Source of the DNA: CAVSIP01 sp963728075
Lineage (GTDB): Bacteria; Actinomycetota; Actinomycetes; JAFAQI01; DASSKL01
Assembly: GCA_963728075.1 (NCBI GenBank)
Contig: CAVSIP010000003.1
Coordinates: 558,001-622,000, forward strand
Direction: 5' to 3'
DNA: 64,000 bases
Part shown: piece by piece, positions 63,521 to 64,000 of the stretch
How the letters are laid out: every line of letters begins with the position of its first letter
How positions within the stretch are numbered: position 1 is the first letter of the stretch
Notes under the pieces: generated by a model
The model's input: only the letters and a program-made list of their open reading frames with translations
The model's database searches: none
Told to the model about the DNA's origin: nothing
Program-made: the position numbers and the translations under genes

Positions 63521-63976
63521 ATGAGCGTGCGCATGAGCGACGAGGAGGCCTGGACGTTCCTCGAGGCGGGACATACCGCCATCCTCACGACCCTTCGACG
63601 AGACGGATGGCCGGTCTCACTGCCGCTCTGGTACGTCGTCGACGAGCGAGTCGTCTATGTGACCACCCCAGCCAGCAGTCAGAAGGTCGCCCGCATCCGC
63701 AACGACGACCGCGCATGCCTGCTGGTCGAGCGGGGCGACGAGTGGGCCGAGCTGGCAGCCGTCCAGTTCGCCATGCGAGCAACAGTTCTCGTCCCCGGTC
63801 CGGAGGCTGACCGGGCCAGCGGGCGTTTCGCCGCCAAGTACGAGGCGTTCCGTCCCCCCCGGGGCCGGGCCCCGGATGTGACCAAGAGGCGCTACAGCAG
63901 TCGAGTGGTCATCCGGCTCGATCCAGCCGGTCCTCCGATCAGCTGGGACAACGCTCGCATCCGGTTGAAGGGCTGA
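63521..63976 (+). CDS. Pyridoxamine-5'-phosphate-oxidase-like (PPOX) flavin/F420-binding protein
   Basis: The 151-residue split-barrel protein reads AILTTLRRDGWPVSLPLWYVVDERVVYVTTPASSQKVARIRNDDRACLLVERG, the PPOX cofactor region, and ends with WDNARIRL. Actinobacterial members use FMN or coenzyme F420; because F420 biosynthesis genes are in this window, F420 is plausible but unproven. ATG 63521 is close behind the P450. It may reduce or oxidise a catabolic intermediate. Confidence 0.85.
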   Translation: MSVRMSDEEAWTFLEAGHTAILTTLRRDGWPVSLPLWYVVDERVVYVTTPASSQKVARIRNDDRACLLVERGDEWAELAAVQFAMRATVLVPGPEADRASGRFAAKYEAFRPPRGRAPDVTKRRYSSRVVIRLDPAGPPISWDNARIRLKG

Positions 63977-64000
63977 CCGGGCAGAGGCCTGCCGACGGAT

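Overview
The window is a GC-rich chromosomal segment of an actinobacterium. Three things point there: coenzyme F420 biosynthesis genes, a WhiB-family regulator, and a gene order that follows the conserved core of Mycobacterium and Streptomyces. That order is fbiA/fbiC - whiB - glycosyltransferase - DUF5719 - DUF3499 - manB - SIS isomerase - ahcY - mtrA - mtrB - lpqB - comF - hpf - secA, then later prfB - ftsE - ftsX - smpB - ssrA. The SAF/TadZ genes, the Tad pilus cluster and the SoxR gene suggest a soil-type lineage outside Mycobacterium. I cannot name a genus from sequence alone.

Layout. 1-3.5 kb: divergent cofD (fbiA; runs off the left edge) and fbiC. 3.6-13.7 kb: a large coiled-coil protein with a lysine/alanine tail, whiB, a membrane glycosyltransferase, DUF5719, small zinc-ribbon proteins, phosphomannomutase, Trm112-like protein. 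13.6-17.5 kb: SIS isomerase, CDF metal transporter, YccF-like protein, a molybdopterin oxidoreductase with its cytochrome b. 17.5-20.2 kb: an accessory patch with an SOS-boxed HNH/DUF222 endonuclease, two deletion-damaged gene remnants, an ABM-domain protein and a MerR regulator. 20.3-23.1 kb: ahcY and mtnA (S-adenosylhomocysteine and methylthioadenosine recycling). 23.1-27.1 kb: the mtrA-mtrB-lpqB cell-envelope signalling operon. 27.2-34.4 kb: comF, long-form hpf, an orphan NarL-type regulator, secA, a LysM protein and a small excisionase-like DNA-binding protein. 34.5-36.5 kb: SAF and TadZ-like proteins. 36.5-42.4 kb: lipid and energy metabolism (acyl-CoA dehydrogenase, WS/DGAT, patatin, PruA). 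42.4-44.4 kb: a diguanylate cyclase with a membrane partner, and divergent soxR with a perfect SoxR box. 44.5-49.1 kb: tadA-tadB-tadC, a Flp-like pilin, two TadE-like pseudopilins and a TadG-like protein. 49.1-57.8 kb: prfB, ftsEX, an S41 protease, smpB, a lipoprotein, a class B penicillin-binding protein, an amidohydrolase and tmRNA with a terminator. 58.0-64.0 kb: a probable catabolic island (two crotonases, TetR, amidohydrolase, P450, PPOX protein) in which two transcription units carry nearly the same promoter/operator.

Two features run across the window. First, at least ten genes start on a GTG lying 6-8 nt after a TANNNT -10 box, which is the signature of leaderless transcription. Second, at least seventeen small frame disruptions hit conserved and normally indispensable genes (fbiC, manB, SIS isomerase, CDF, prfB, ftsE, ftsX, a crotonase), mostly as single-base gains or losses. 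They cluster at 1-19 kb and 49.8-51.8 kb, while 20-49 kb reads cleanly. This looks like draft-assembly error rather than gene decay. The affected genes are annotated across their full span with the break positions given.
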